NCBI GenBank assembly: GCA_044348005.1
Contig: JBIKTR010000009.1
Span: 1-64,000 of the forward strand
DNA: 64,000 bases
Direction: 5' to 3'
Origin: JAJTHC01 sp044348005
GTDB taxonomy: Bacteria > Cyanobacteriota > Vampirovibrionia > Vampirovibrionales > JAJTHC01
A program made the translations under genes and the position numbers. Positions 18,519 to 27,365 of this stretch are shown one piece after another. Each line of letters opens with the position of its first letter. Position 1 is the first letter of the stretch. Below the pieces are notes generated by a model. The model made no database searches, was not told where the DNA came from, and was given only the letters and a program-made list of their open reading frames with translations.

Positions 18519-19169
18519 TTAAAGCATCACGGCTTTCATGGTTGAAGCGGGCAGGAGAAGCGTATTCCACAACCCTTTCCAAAAAACGCGGGTACAGTCT
18601 TGAAACAGTTGACGCGCTTGGTGACGAATGCCTTCAGGTCTTGCGCATAGGTTCATTGCACATAGGGCTAAAAGGCTTGTTAGCACCCCTGTTAAACCAA
18701 TGCCCATTTGCAAAGGGCCTTGCATGAAGACGTCTTTCAGGCGAGCTTGACGTACGAGAGGATCCATTTTCGGGGTGATTGTGTCGTGAAGGTTTAGAGG
18801 GTGCGCTGCTTTTTCAAGGGCGTCTTGATCAACTCGCGTGTAAGGCAAAAATGCACTTAAATCTTCACTGGCCAAATCACGTTCTAAGGCTTCATCCATA
18901 TCATAGACGCTGTCTTCACTCAACAACGACGTTCGCTTTAGCCGAACTGCTTTGGCACGCGCGATCACTTGCGTGGGGCTTAATACGGCGTCGTCCCCCA
19001 ACTTTTTAAGCTGTTCTTCATTAAGGTGTTCTTGGGCCATTCCTTTTAAAGAGGTTAAGTTGGGTTGTAAGCGTCTGCCAAAATAACGTTCCAAATCAAT
19101 TTCAATACCACCGTCGTAACGGGGTTTGTCACATTTTAAGACGAATGTTTTACGTTCTGCATCAGACAT
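18519..19169 (-). CDS. unknown protein with one probable membrane segment
   Basis: A 216-aa protein with no family I recognise. The N-terminal half is soluble and charged. It contains a Leu-rich stretch (LERYFGRRLQPNLTSL) and a possible coiled or helical region with many Glu and Leu. A hydrophobic segment at about 155-172 (GIGLTGVLTSLLALCAMNL) could be one membrane helix, and the C-terminus is basic then hydrophobic. Upstream the AT-rich leader (19200-19290) contains repeated AAGATTG/CAATCTT words in inverted and direct orientation, a possible regulator site. It has its own terminator. Confidence 0.6.
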   Translation of the reverse strand: MSDAERKTFVLKCDKPRYDGGIEIDLERYFGRRLQPNLTSLKGMAQEHLNEEQLKKLGDDAVLSPTQVIARAKAVRLKRTSLLSEDSVYDMDEALERDLASEDLSAFLPYTRVDQDALEKAAHPLNLHDTITPKMDPLVRQARLKDVFMQGPLQMGIGLTGVLTSLLALCAMNLCARPEGIRHQARQLFQDCTRVFWKGLWNTLLLPASTMKAVML

Positions 19170-19317
19170 AGAGAGGTTCTTCCTTTACTGGGGTGGGAAA
19201 TAAAAAAGCGGTGTGTACAATCTTCCATTAAGATTGATCTTATATAAGTATTAAAACAATCTTAAGAAGCTTCTATGCTAGGGATGATACATCTGTTACA
19301 TTTGCGACAAAACTCTT

Positions 19318-19393
19318 TATAGAAGTGGCTTTACCTTCTGTCAATTTTAGGAGAGGGAACAGAGTAAAATAGACTTTCGTAGCGCTTTTTATA
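19318..19393. repeat. short degenerate family 2 element
   Basis: This 76-bp segment starts TATAGAAGTGGCTTTACC and ends GACTTTCGTAGCGCTTTTTATA, the same ends as family 2 elements but more diverged. The interior TTTTAGGAGAGGG is also seen at 32855. It lies in the gap between the unknown gene and flagellin. Confidence 0.5.
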
Positions 19394-19403
19394 GATTAAC
19401 CCG

Positions 19404-19440
19404 CAAAAAATAGCCCCCCGTCCTGAAAGAGAAGGGGGGA
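19404..19440 (-). terminator. terminator downstream of flagellin
   Basis: On the minus strand, a C6/G6 hairpin (arms 19414-19419 and 19434-19439) is followed by TATTTTTT. Between the flagellin stop and this hairpin the RNA would be an almost pure pyrimidine tract with CT repeats (19440-19510). Confidence 0.65.
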
Positions 19441-19517
19441 GGTTTATTTTAGAGAGAGAGAGGGAAAGTAAAAAGAAAGAGGAAAAAAGGCAGAGAGAGA
19501 GAAAAAAAAACTGAATC

Positions 19518-20381
19518 TTACGGTTGTAACAACTTCAAGGCCAACTGGGGCAATTGGTTGGATTGAGACAAGACTTGGGCCGAAGCCTGCTGTAAAATTT
19601 GATACTTCGTCATTTCTGCCGATTCTTTAGCAATATCCGTGTTACGGATGCGTGATTCGGATCCTGACAAGTTTTCAATCGCTATATTTAAGTTTTTACT
19701 GCTGGATTCTAAGCGATTAATCATCGCCCCCAAGGTGGCTCTTCGGTTACCGATGCGGGTAAGAGCAGTATCAATTTTACTGATGGTCTTCAGTGCAGAA
19801 CTGTTCGTGTTCACACGAAGTGATGACCCTGCGGGTAGATTAAACAAGGCTGAAGCAGCGATACTACTAAAAGGGTTTATGCCCCCCACATTAGCAATGT
19901 CAATACGATCTAATTGAGAATTAGAATTGGCACCTACCTGAAGGTAATAATTGGTGATGGACCCATTGAGTAAGTTGCGTTTGTTGAATTGCGTGGCTGT
20001 GGCGATTCGGTTTAAATCTTCCGAAAGCTGAGAGATTTCAATATTGATCGCGCTACGTTCTTGGGAAGAGTTAGAATCGTTTGCACCTTGAACACTGAGT
20101 TCTCGCATACGTTGAAGGTTTTCTACGACTGTTTGGAAGGTGCCGTCCACAACGCTTAAGACGTTGATGCCGTCTTGGGTGTTGTCTAAAGCACGTTGGG
20201 AACCTCGAATTTGTGAACGTAAGCGTTCTGAAATTTGAAGTCCTGCGGCGTCATCGCTGGATCGATTAATTTTCAAGCCTGACGATAATTTTTCGTAGCT
20301 TCTAGACAAGTGCATGGTGTTGACGTTTAATAAACGTTGTGAACTAATAGACTGAATATTGGTGTTAATAATAATACCCAT
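19518..20381 (-). CDS. fliC: flagellin, short form (D0-D1 only)
   Basis: Flagellin is the filament subunit, exported by the flagellar type III system. Residues 1-140 match the conserved N-terminal D0/D1 helices (SSGLKINRSSDDAAGLQIS, TQDGINVLSVVDG, ELSVQGAND). Residues 205-287 match the C-terminal D1/D0 (ALTRIGNRRATLGAMINRL, ESRIRNTDIAKESAEMTKYQILQQASAQVLSQSNQ). Only about 60 residues lie between, so there are no D2/D3 surface domains. At 287 aa it is a minimal flagellin. A GGAGAG site precedes the ATG. Transcription is probably from the sigma-28 promoter at 20524-20550. No other flagellar structural gene is nearby. Confidence 0.95.
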   Translation of the reverse strand: MGIIINTNIQSISSQRLLNVNTMHLSRSYEKLSSGLKINRSSDDAAGLQISERLRSQIRGSQRALDNTQDGINVLSVVDGTFQTVVENLQRMRELSVQGANDSNSSQERSAINIEISQLSEDLNRIATATQFNKRNLLNGSITNYYLQVGANSNSQLDRIDIANVGGINPFSSIAASALFNLPAGSSLRVNTNSSALKTISKIDTALTRIGNRRATLGAMINRLESSSKNLNIAIENLSGSESRIRNTDIAKESAEMTKYQILQQASAQVLSQSNQLPQLALKLLQP

Positions 20382-20523
20382 GGTGGGGTTCTCTCCTTTT
20401 CTCTCTTGGTTTGTTTTTACACAAAATCAATCAAATTTTAAGCTCATAAAACAAAAGATTTGTTTTCTAAACTTAGATTTGAAATTAAGTATCTCTCTTC
20501 ATCGTCGAATGTTTGTGAAAAAG

Positions 20524-20550
20524 GTATCGGTTGTGCTACGTCAAACTTGC
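20524..20550 (-). promoter_or_regulatory. sigma-28 (FliA) promoter for flagellin
   Basis: Reading the minus strand, GCAAGTTT (20550-20543), an 11-base spacer, then ACCGATAC (20531-20524). The enteric sigma-28 consensus is TAAAGTTT-N11-GCCGATAA, so the -35 matches 6 of 8, the -10 matches 6 of 8 and the spacing is exact. It gives a leader of about 135 bases, AT-rich, ending in the GGAGAG ribosome site. Confidence 0.75.
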
Positions 20551-20582
20551 AGAGGCTCCATTAAGTGGAGGAGGAGGCATTT

Positions 20583-20615
20583 AAAAAGCGCGGAAGTACT
20601 ACACTTCCACGCTTT
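20583..20615 (-). terminator. terminator after rplS
   Basis: On the minus strand, AAAGCGTGGAAG and CTTCCGCGCTTT pair around a TGTAGTA loop and run into TTTTTAA. It lies 23 bp after the rplS stop. Confidence 0.75.
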
Positions 20616-20637
20616 AAATTAAGTTTCAATTAAAGAC

Positions 20638-21081
20638 TTACTTCTTTTTCTTCGCTTTTTTTGAACCTTCGGTCGCGCTGTTGGCATTGGCCACTAAAAT
20701 GGATCCAAATTTCGTGGGAGCCGCATAACCAGTGGTTTTTTCACGAATACGCGCAGCTTTGCCCATGCGATCGCGCAAGTAGTAAAGCTTAGCTCGACGC
20801 ACGCGTCCACGACGCAACACGGTAATACTTTCAACACGTGGGGAATTAATGAGGAAGGTTCGTTCAACACTGACGCCTTGAAACACCTTACGCACACGGA
20901 AGGTGGCTCCAACGCCCGCACCACGTTTGGCAATTATAATGCCTTCAAACGCCTGAATCCGTTCTTTACTGCCTTCAACGATTTTTACGTTGACTCGTAC
21001 GGTATCCCCAGGGAATAAGACGGGGCGATCAGTACGGGTGTACTCTTTTTCGATTTCACGAATAAGTGGATGTTGCATCAC
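20638..21081 (-). CDS. rplS: 50S ribosomal protein L19
   Basis: L19 sits at the 30S-50S interface of the ribosome. The 147-aa protein carries the family core: FPGDTVRVNVKIVEGSKERIQAFEG, RGAGVGATFRVRKV, VERTFLINSPRVESI and RRGRVRRAKLYYLRDRMGKAARI. A Lys-rich tail (GSKKAKKKK) extends beyond the E. coli length (115). It stands alone here, without rimM, trmD or rpsP, with which it is often linked. It has its own terminator, and the 234-bp gap upstream probably contains its promoter. Confidence 0.96.
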   Translation of the reverse strand: MMQHPLIREIEKEYTRTDRPVLFPGDTVRVNVKIVEGSKERIQAFEGIIIAKRGAGVGATFRVRKVFQGVSVERTFLINSPRVESITVLRRGRVRRAKLYYLRDRMGKAARIREKTTGYAAPTKFGSILVANANSATEGSKKAKKKK

Positions 21082-21268
21082 TTATAGTCCTTATATCTTG
21101 AATGTCGTGAACTTTCCTACTTCTTTGCGCGTGGGCGTAGGGTTGTAAATGATTTGCCGTAGTGATGATACTTATTAAACATAACCACACGGGGCAAAGA
21201 ACGCCAGACAGCCTTATTTGGACATCTCACGGCACCATAAAACCTACTATAAGCAAAACAAACCCGTG

Positions 21269-21286
21269 CGTCAAACGTTTTTGACG
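21269..21286 (-). terminator. weak hairpin after ahcY
   Basis: CGTCAAA and TTTGACG arms around a four-base loop lie 30 bp past the ahcY stop. On the minus strand this is followed by a U-poor CACGGGTTTG, so it is only a possible terminator. Confidence 0.3.
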
Positions 21287-21315
21287 AAAACGCTTAGGCT
21301 GAATGTCGACACCAC

Positions 21316-22587
21316 CTAGGTGCCCATATTCCAACTGCTCATGTATTCCCGCATCGCTGGGGTCATGGTGTCAATTGCAATGCCCATCGCCGCCAACTTA
21401 AGTTTAGCAATCTGCTCATCCACTTCCGCAGGCAACGTGATTAAGTGATTGCCCAAGTGACCTTTATGCTTGACCAAGTGTTCAACCGCCAAGGCTTGAT
21501 TGGCGAAACTCATATCCATAACACTCGCAGGATGCCCTTCTGCGGCGGTTAGGTTCACCAAGCGCCCTTGGCTTAAGGCGTAAAGGGTACGGCCGTCGGC
21601 TTGAAGGCAGGCTTCCACATAAGCACGCGGTTCGCTCACTTGAATAGAGCCTGCTTTAAGCGCCTCATAATTGAACTCCCAATTCTGATGCCCTGCGTTA
21701 CAGATAATGGCTTGATCTTTCATCACCGCAAAGTGAGCGGTGTCAATCACGTGCTTATTACTGGTAATGCAAATAAAAATATCGCCTAAGGCTGCTGCTT
21801 CTGCAATAGGCATCACACGATACCCATCCATTACCGCTTCTAGGGCTTTCATGTGATCCACTTCACAGACGATGACATTCGCCCCCAAACCTTTGGCTCG
21901 CAAGGCACAGCCTCTTCCGCACCAGCCGTAGCCCATAATCACCACGGTTTTACCCGCAATAAGGATGTTACAAGCACGCATGATGCTGTCCATCGTGCTT
22001 TGACCCGTGCCGTAACGGTTGTCAAACAAGTGTTTGGTTTTAGATTCATTCACGCCAATGGCAGGCCAAGGCAAGGCGTTTTGAGCATCCAAGGCTTTTA
22101 AGCGAGTAATGCCTGCGGTGGTTTCTTCGGTACTGCCCCACACGTGGCTACACCAATCAGGACGCGTATTTTTCATGGCGGCACAGACGTCTCCGCCGTC
22201 ATCCATAATAATATGGGGTTCAAAATCAACCGCCAGTTGCACGTGGCGACGATACGTTTCGACACTTTCACCCCGTTGGGCGTAAATGGCTAAGCCGTAA
22301 TCCTGCACCAAGGAAGCGGCCACGTCGTCTTGCGTGGTAATGGGGTTAGAGGCGATCACCATGCTGTCGGCTCCGCCTGCTTGAATGGTAATGGCTAAGG
22401 CCGCCAGTTCTTTGGTCATGTGTCCGCAAGACGAAATTCGCACGCCTTTGAGCGGTTGTTCTTTTAAGAAGCGTTCACGAATGCTCCCAAGCACAGGCAT
22501 ATCCTGCAAGGCCCAATCGATCTGCTTTTTGCCTTGGGGGGCAAGGGTAATATCGTTAATTTCGGGTGGAGGTAAGGTTATCGGCAT
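21316..22587 (-). CDS. ahcY: adenosylhomocysteinase
   Basis: S-adenosyl-homocysteine hydrolase splits SAH into adenosine and homocysteine in the methyl cycle, using bound NAD. The 423-aa protein shows the substrate-domain blocks (SCGHMTKELAALAITIQAGGADSMV, DDGGD near 130), the TTAGITRL block (its TT contacts the NAD ribose), NRYGTGQSTMDSIMRAC and the NAD motif GYGWCGRG near 230. The C-terminal extension found in eukaryotic enzymes (ending in KPDHYRY) is absent. It ends AMREYMSSW. It is followed by rplS on the same strand. Confidence 0.96.
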   Translation of the reverse strand: MPITLPPPEINDITLAPQGKKQIDWALQDMPVLGSIRERFLKEQPLKGVRISSCGHMTKELAALAITIQAGGADSMVIASNPITTQDDVAASLVQDYGLAIYAQRGESVETYRRHVQLAVDFEPHIIMDDGGDVCAAMKNTRPDWCSHVWGSTEETTAGITRLKALDAQNALPWPAIGVNESKTKHLFDNRYGTGQSTMDSIMRACNILIAGKTVVIMGYGWCGRGCALRAKGLGANVIVCEVDHMKALEAVMDGYRVMPIAEAAALGDIFICITSNKHVIDTAHFAVMKDQAIICNAGHQNWEFNYEALKAGSIQVSEPRAYVEACLQADGRTLYALSQGRLVNLTAAEGHPASVMDMSFANQALAVEHLVKHKGHLGNHLITLPAEVDEQIAKLKLAAMGIAIDTMTPAMREYMSSWNMGT

Positions 22588-22656
22588 GAAACGATCCTTT
22601 ATGGCTTGGGGGATGTGTCTTACAGTTTATCATCAATAGGCATTTTTGAGCAAAAC

Positions 22657-24030
22657 TTACACCAGCGCCCCTAACAATGAAAAGGGTTGCGCTTCATGGA
22701 TTTGAACATTGACGAGTGTATTGAGCAAGGCGCTTTGTTCCAAGCCTTCAGGCACGTCAAAGTTAATCACCTTGTTTTGGCGGTTTCGGCCCATCAAGCG
22801 ATGTGGGTTTCGCTTGCTTTGCCCTTCTACCAAGAGTTCTTGCACTTGAGCGATCAAAGGGGTGTTGTGGGCCAAGGCTTGCTTGCGAATGGCTTCATTC
22901 AAGACCTGCAAACGTTCTTCTTTCACGCTTTGTGGAATGGCTTGATCGTCGTAGCGTTCTTCCCAAATCGCCGCAGGCGTTTGCAACCGGGCCGAATACG
23001 CCGCCGTATTGCCTAAATACAAGCCTGCTCGACTTACACTGTACACGCTGTTTAAAAACGCGTCTTCTGATTCACCGGGGAAGCCTACGATGTAATCGCC
23101 CGTAATCGCCACATTCGGGATGCGTTCGTGGATTTTATCGCTGAGGCGATAGTAATCTTCCGCCGTATAGCCACGTCTCATGCGTTTAAGAACGGCGTTG
23201 TCCCCACTTTGCATGGGAATGTGAATGTGTTCCATGAGCTTCGGCAATTCAGCAATCGCCTCAATCATACGATCGCTTAAATCCAGCGGATGCGACGTCA
23301 TAAATCGGATGCGTTCAATGCCCTTAATTTCATGGACGGCGTAAAACAAATCGGCTAAATCATAGCGAAGGGTATTAAAATCTTGGCCATAGGCATCCAC
23401 CGTTTGGCCTAATAGGGTTACTTCTTTTACACCCGTTTCGGCCAGTCGTTTTACTTCATCCAAAATGCTTTGCGGTTTACGACTGATTTGGCGGCCTCTG
23501 GTGTAAGGCACAACACAATAGGTGCAAAAGTAGTTACAGCCTTCAATAATGGTGACCCATGCGGAAGCCCCACGGTTTTGGCGGACTTGGGTCACCTCTT
23601 CAAAATAATCAAACGTTGAAGACGTCTTTTGTTTGTCAAGCGCCATGACGTGATGATCGTTTTCGTCAAATACTTGACGCACCAAGCGAGGTAAATCATG
23701 AATGTTCTGCGTCCCGTAGACGATGTCTACATAAGGCATGCGTTCAAAAACGGTATTACCCACTTGTTGCGCCACACAGCCAGCCATAGCAATTTTGACT
23801 TCGGGACGTTGTTTTTTGAGTTTGCCCCAACGCCCCAGTTGGCTAAAAGCCTTGTCACTCGCCATTTCTCGAATTTGGCAGGTGTTTAAAATCAATAAAT
23901 CCGCCACGTTAGGGTCAGGGGTGGGCACAAAGCCTTCACGCACCAATAGCCCCAGCATCAGTTCGCTGTCGGCTTCATTCATTTGGCAACCTTGTGTTTC
24001 AATAAAAACCGTGCGATTCATGGCAAGCAA
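22657..24030 (-). CDS. miaB: tRNA-2-methylthio-N6-dimethylallyladenosine synthase
   Basis: MiaB is a radical-SAM methylthiotransferase that modifies i6A37 of tRNAs. It has the N-terminal UPF0004 domain with the first iron-sulfur cysteines (ETQGCQMNEADSE; LILNTCQIREMAS; MAGCVAQQ). The radical-SAM centre GCNYFCTYCVVPYTRG lies near 165-180, and the C-terminal TRAM domain includes GRNRQNKVINF. Length (454-457 aa) is normal. MLAMNR at the start leaves two ATGs three codons apart; I keep the first. Neighbour aroE lies upstream on the same strand. Confidence 0.95.
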   Translation of the reverse strand: MLAMNRTVFIETQGCQMNEADSELMLGLLVREGFVPTPDPNVADLLILNTCQIREMASDKAFSQLGRWGKLKKQRPEVKIAMAGCVAQQVGNTVFERMPYVDIVYGTQNIHDLPRLVRQVFDENDHHVMALDKQKTSSTFDYFEEVTQVRQNRGASAWVTIIEGCNYFCTYCVVPYTRGRQISRKPQSILDEVKRLAETGVKEVTLLGQTVDAYGQDFNTLRYDLADLFYAVHEIKGIERIRFMTSHPLDLSDRMIEAIAELPKLMEHIHIPMQSGDNAVLKRMRRGYTAEDYYRLSDKIHERIPNVAITGDYIVGFPGESEDAFLNSVYSVSRAGLYLGNTAAYSARLQTPAAIWEERYDDQAIPQSVKEERLQVLNEAIRKQALAHNTPLIAQVQELLVEGQSKRNPHRLMGRNRQNKVINFDVPEGLEQSALLNTLVNVQIHEAQPFSLLGALV

Positions 24031-24149
24031 GCATCCCGTGTGTTTTCTAAGATGCCTTCAATCTAGCATGAACAGGCTTTAGAATCAAAGTCTTTTACAG
24101 CAAACGAGATCAATAGAGCGACTTCAACACGGGGGGCGAAAACAGTCGC

Positions 24150-25055
24150 CTAGCTCATGTGCGGTTTTAACCGTTCTTCAATGGCGTCGTACCACTCGGG
24201 TTCGGCGGGAAGTTTCGTCCACGTGCAGAAGGCTTCAATGGCTTGATGAATCAACATGCCTAAGCCATTTTGAACAACAGGGCATCCGTGTGCGTGGGCC
24301 AGCTTCATTAAAGCCGTTTCAGCAGGATTGTAAATCAAATCCACCACATGAGCCGTAGGGTTAAGGGCTTCTACTTGTAAAATCGTTAAAGGCGTGGCAT
24401 TGACGTTCGGGTGCATGCCCACAGGGGTGCAGTTTATCAGTACATCTACAGAAGCCAGTTTTGGGGCCTCTAACGCTTCAGGATGAATCACTTCTAGCGT
24501 GGTTGAAGCCTGAGCTTCCTTCACCCATTGAACAAAGGCGTGCTTTAAATCGTCGGCTTTTTCAGGGTGACGCATCACAAGCGTAATCTGTTGAACAGGC
24601 GTCTTGGCTTCAAACACAAGCGCCACCATAACCGCGCGTGCAGATCCTCCCCCACCGAGAATCATGGCATGGCCTTCTGCTAGCTTTTCTTGGGTTTGGG
24701 TCGTTAGACTTTTGTAAAAGCCGGTGGTGTCGGTATTATGCCCAATAAGCGTGATTTCGTTGTCGACATCCACCCGAAAAACCGTGTTGACGGCCCCAAC
24801 GCGTTTGGCTGCTGGCGTCAACGCGGGCAGTTTGTCATGCAACAGAACTTTATAAGGAATGGTGACATTAAACCCATGCACCCCACTCATCAGCATCGAC
24901 GCAATAGCCCCTGCTTCAAGTTGGCCAAGCGTATAATCAAACAGCTTGTATTCCCCTTTTAGCCCTACCCGTTCCAGCAACGTGTGATGGATGAGTGGAC
25001 TGTAACTATGTGAAAGTGGATGCCCTAATAAACCCAAGAAGTAGCGAGAGGTCAC
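24150..25055 (-). CDS. aroE: shikimate dehydrogenase
   Basis: AroE reduces 3-dehydroshikimate to shikimate with NADPH in the aromatic pathway that also feeds trpE. The 301-aa protein begins with the substrate-binding signature GLLGHPLSHSYSPLIHHTLL. It has FNVTIPYKVLLHDKL with the catalytic Lys, GAVNTV, the nucleotide motif ILGGGGSARAVMVAL, NCTPVGMHPN and QNGLGMLIHQAIEAF. The C-terminus is slightly longer than in E. coli. It lies between the tRNA-Val gene and miaB on the same strand. Confidence 0.95.
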   Translation of the reverse strand: MTSRYFLGLLGHPLSHSYSPLIHHTLLERVGLKGEYKLFDYTLGQLEAGAIASMLMSGVHGFNVTIPYKVLLHDKLPALTPAAKRVGAVNTVFRVDVDNEITLIGHNTDTTGFYKSLTTQTQEKLAEGHAMILGGGGSARAVMVALVFEAKTPVQQITLVMRHPEKADDLKHAFVQWVKEAQASTTLEVIHPEALEAPKLASVDVLINCTPVGMHPNVNATPLTILQVEALNPTAHVVDLIYNPAETALMKLAHAHGCPVVQNGLGMLIHQAIEAFCTWTKLPAEPEWYDAIEERLKPHMS

Positions 25056-25125
25056 ACCGTTTCCTTTATCAAAGGATTGTTCGAAAAACGCTTTCCAACA
25101 CTATACAAAGACTAAATCAGGAAAA

Positions 25126-25201
25126 TGGTGGACAGTACTGGATTCGAACCAGCGACCACCACAATGTCAATGTGGTGCTCTACCAACTGAGCTAACTGTC
25201 C
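25126..25201 (-). tRNA. tRNA-Val (anticodon GAC)
   Basis: The minus-strand cloverleaf is complete: acceptor GGACAGT/ACTGTCC, D arm GCTCAGTTGGTAGAGC, anticodon stem CCACA/TGTGG with loop TTGACAT, and T arm GCTGG-TTCGAAT-CCAGT. Discriminator A and CCA are encoded at 25126-25129. Confidence 0.96.
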
Positions 25202-25257
25202 ACAGTTCGCCTTTTCATCTTCTGTATTAAACGTCAAACATTTGAATAATGCAAGTG

Positions 25258-25887
25258 TCACTCACGCACGGTGTAGGCTGTTTTCTTCTTGGGTTGAAAA
25301 ATCCCCCAAACGGGATGTTCCTGCACAGGGGCATTGGCTTCAGGTACCACGGCTTCCACATCCATTAGTACGATACGGTACACGGCGTCTTTCGGGGTAA
25401 TGCGCGGTAAAATCGACATACCGCTAAGCACGTGAGCAAAAATAGCGTACTTGGCATCCAGCGTGCGTTGGGCGTCTAAGGTAATGTAAAATTGACTCGA
25501 CGCACTATTAAGATCAGCACTTCGGGCCATGGCCACAATGCCTGCATCACAATGAGAAAGCGTATTTTTTACTTCTAAATCAATGCGTTCGTTTGAACCA
25601 CCCGCCCCTGTGTTTGTGGGATCTCCCGTTTGAATCACAAAGTCAGGCACCACTCGATGCCAGCGCATGCCTTGTTCGTTATAAAAGCCAGATTCAATCA
25701 AACGTGTTATATGAGCCGTGGTCTTAGGCGCTTCTTTTTCGTAAAAGGCAAACACAATATCACCTTTAGACGTTTCAATTCTCGCCCCCGCTTTGTAAGC
25801 GTCCGCCGTAAGATTTAATACCCCCAAGCCCCCAAAAGCCATTAACAACAATACACTTATTTCACGCATAGACGCTTTGAGCTTCAT
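25258..25887 (-). CDS. exported or membrane-anchored cyclophilin-type peptidyl-prolyl isomerase
   Basis: Cyclophilins catalyse cis-trans isomerisation of X-Pro bonds. The 209-aa protein starts with a basic then hydrophobic N-terminus (residues 1-30, ISVLLLMAFGGLGVLNLTADAYK), a signal peptide or anchor. The cyclophilin core follows: ETSKGDIVFAFYEKEAPKT, MRWHRVVPDFVIQTGDPTNTG with the catalytic Arg, SASSQFYITL, and LDAKYAIFAHVLSGM. A C-terminal extension of about 30 residues is Pro- and Lys-rich. It would act outside the cytoplasm, in folding of exported proteins. A strong GGAGAAAAC site precedes the ATG. It diverges from nagA. Confidence 0.9.
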   Translation of the reverse strand: MKLKASMREISVLLLMAFGGLGVLNLTADAYKAGARIETSKGDIVFAFYEKEAPKTTAHITRLIESGFYNEQGMRWHRVVPDFVIQTGDPTNTGAGGSNERIDLEVKNTLSHCDAGIVAMARSADLNSASSQFYITLDAQRTLDAKYAIFAHVLSGMSILPRITPKDAVYRIVLMDVEAVVPEANAPVQEHPVWGIFQPKKKTAYTVRE

Positions 25888-25939
25888 AGGTTTTCTCCTT
25901 TTTTTGGGGGCAATAAAACTACTCTATTTGGGTGAAGAC

Positions 25940-25969
25940 TTCACCAAAATAGACGATATGCACTATAAT
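25940..25969 (+). promoter_or_regulatory. sigma-70-type promoter for nagA
   Basis: TTCACC (25940-25945), an 18-bp spacer and a perfect TATAAT (25964-25969) lie 55 bases before the nagA ATG. Confidence 0.55.
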
Positions 25970-26024
25970 ACAGAGGAATCCTTATTCAAACAAGTATAAT
26001 CCACTTTAAAGGAAGACTTCTACG

Positions 26025-27359
26025 ATGTCCAAACCTTCTAACTCTTCAGTACCCACTTCTTCAACACTCTCTCCTATTACGGCCTTATGTCACGCCAATG
26101 TCTTAACCCCCAACGGTCTATTAAAAGGCACCACGCTTCAAATGCACAATGGTGTGATTCAATCCATAGGAACGGAAGTTCCTGACAATTATTTGTTACG
26201 AAGTGAAGACGTTCACACGATACAATTGGGAGAAGAATACCTCATTACCCCCGCACTCATTGATTTACAAATCAACGGGGCATTTGGCGTAGATTTTTCA
26301 GCTGGCAACATTATGAATATGAAAAAGGTGTTGGATACCTTGCTTCAACACGGCGTTAGCGCTATTTTACCTACTGTAGTGACTGCTTCGTTGATGGATA
26401 TGGTAAGTGCAACCAACGCCATTGAAGAACTCATTCACTTCAACACACGTGCCAATAGTACTAAAGTGCTAGGCATTCACCTAGAAGGCCCTTTCCTAAA
26501 TCCTGAAAAACGGGGGACTCACCCTGAAGAACATTTGTTGCCCATAGATATGGATGCCTTAGACTTATTACTTTCCCCCCATGTAAAAATGATGACCTAC
26601 TCTCCAGAACTGGATCAAAATTTTGAACTGCTTGATGCCCTCCGTGAAAAAGGAATCTTGACTTTTGCAGGGCATAGCAACGTGGAACGAGGGCATTTAA
26701 GAGCCGCCAATAATCGTGGCTTACAAGGGGTGACGCACCTGTATAATGCCTTAGATTCTTATACGCATCGCCACGTGGGTACAAGTTTACATGCCTTGCT
26801 CGAAGAGGATTTGTGGGCATCGCTAATTGCGGATGGTTACCATGTGCATCCCGAAGTGGTGGAACTGACTTTGAAAGTCAAAGGGGTAGACAAGCTCGTT
26901 TTGGTGTCCGACGCCATGAATCTTGCGGGTTTAAATGAAGGTGAAAAAGTCCCCTTTGCCGGCACCTTGGTGCAGAACAAGGAAGGACGAGCCATCAATA
27001 CCGAAGGTCATTTGGCAGGTTCCACCCAGTTATTGCCTGAAATGATTCGTAACCTGTTGAATTGGGACATTTGTAGCTTGGAACAAGCCTTTCAAATGGC
27101 CACGCATAATCCAGCTCAACTGTTGGGGTTGAATGATCATCGCGGTAGTTTAAAAGAAGGCTATGTGGCGGATGTGCTTTTGTGGCATCAACCCACCATG
27201 AAGCTTCTGGCCACTTGGGTGGCGGGGGAACTGCGCTGGTGTGATCAAGCCGTGTTTCACCCAGCTTCACAAGGCATCGTCTTAAATCAAGAAGATGTTG
27301 AGATCAAAGGGTCTACTTTTAAGCCGTCTTCGCAATACAAAGCATATCTAACATTATAA
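26025..27359 (+). CDS. nagA: N-acetylglucosamine-6-phosphate deacetylase
   Basis: NagA removes the acetyl group from GlcNAc-6-P, producing GlcN-6-P during recycling of peptidoglycan or chitin sugars. The amidohydrolase motifs are clear: LIDLQINGAFGVDFSAG, HLEGPFLNPEKRGTHPEEH (metal Glu), FAGHSN, GVTHLYNAL, ADGYHVHPEVV, and VLVSDAMNLAG with the catalytic Asp. The last domain has THNPAQLLGL. At 444 aa it is somewhat longer than E. coli NagA (382), mainly at the N- and C-termini. The ribosome site is AAAGGAAG. No nagB or PTS gene is adjacent. Confidence 0.92.
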   Translation: MSKPSNSSVPTSSTLSPITALCHANVLTPNGLLKGTTLQMHNGVIQSIGTEVPDNYLLRSEDVHTIQLGEEYLITPALIDLQINGAFGVDFSAGNIMNMKKVLDTLLQHGVSAILPTVVTASLMDMVSATNAIEELIHFNTRANSTKVLGIHLEGPFLNPEKRGTHPEEHLLPIDMDALDLLLSPHVKMMTYSPELDQNFELLDALREKGILTFAGHSNVERGHLRAANNRGLQGVTHLYNALDSYTHRHVGTSLHALLEEDLWASLIADGYHVHPEVVELTLKVKGVDKLVLVSDAMNLAGLNEGEKVPFAGTLVQNKEGRAINTEGHLAGSTQLLPEMIRNLLNWDICSLEQAFQMATHNPAQLLGLNDHRGSLKEGYVADVLLWHQPTMKLLATWVAGELRWCDQAVFHPASQGIVLNQEDVEIKGSTFKPSSQYKAYLTL

Positions 27360-27365
27360 AAGGCT

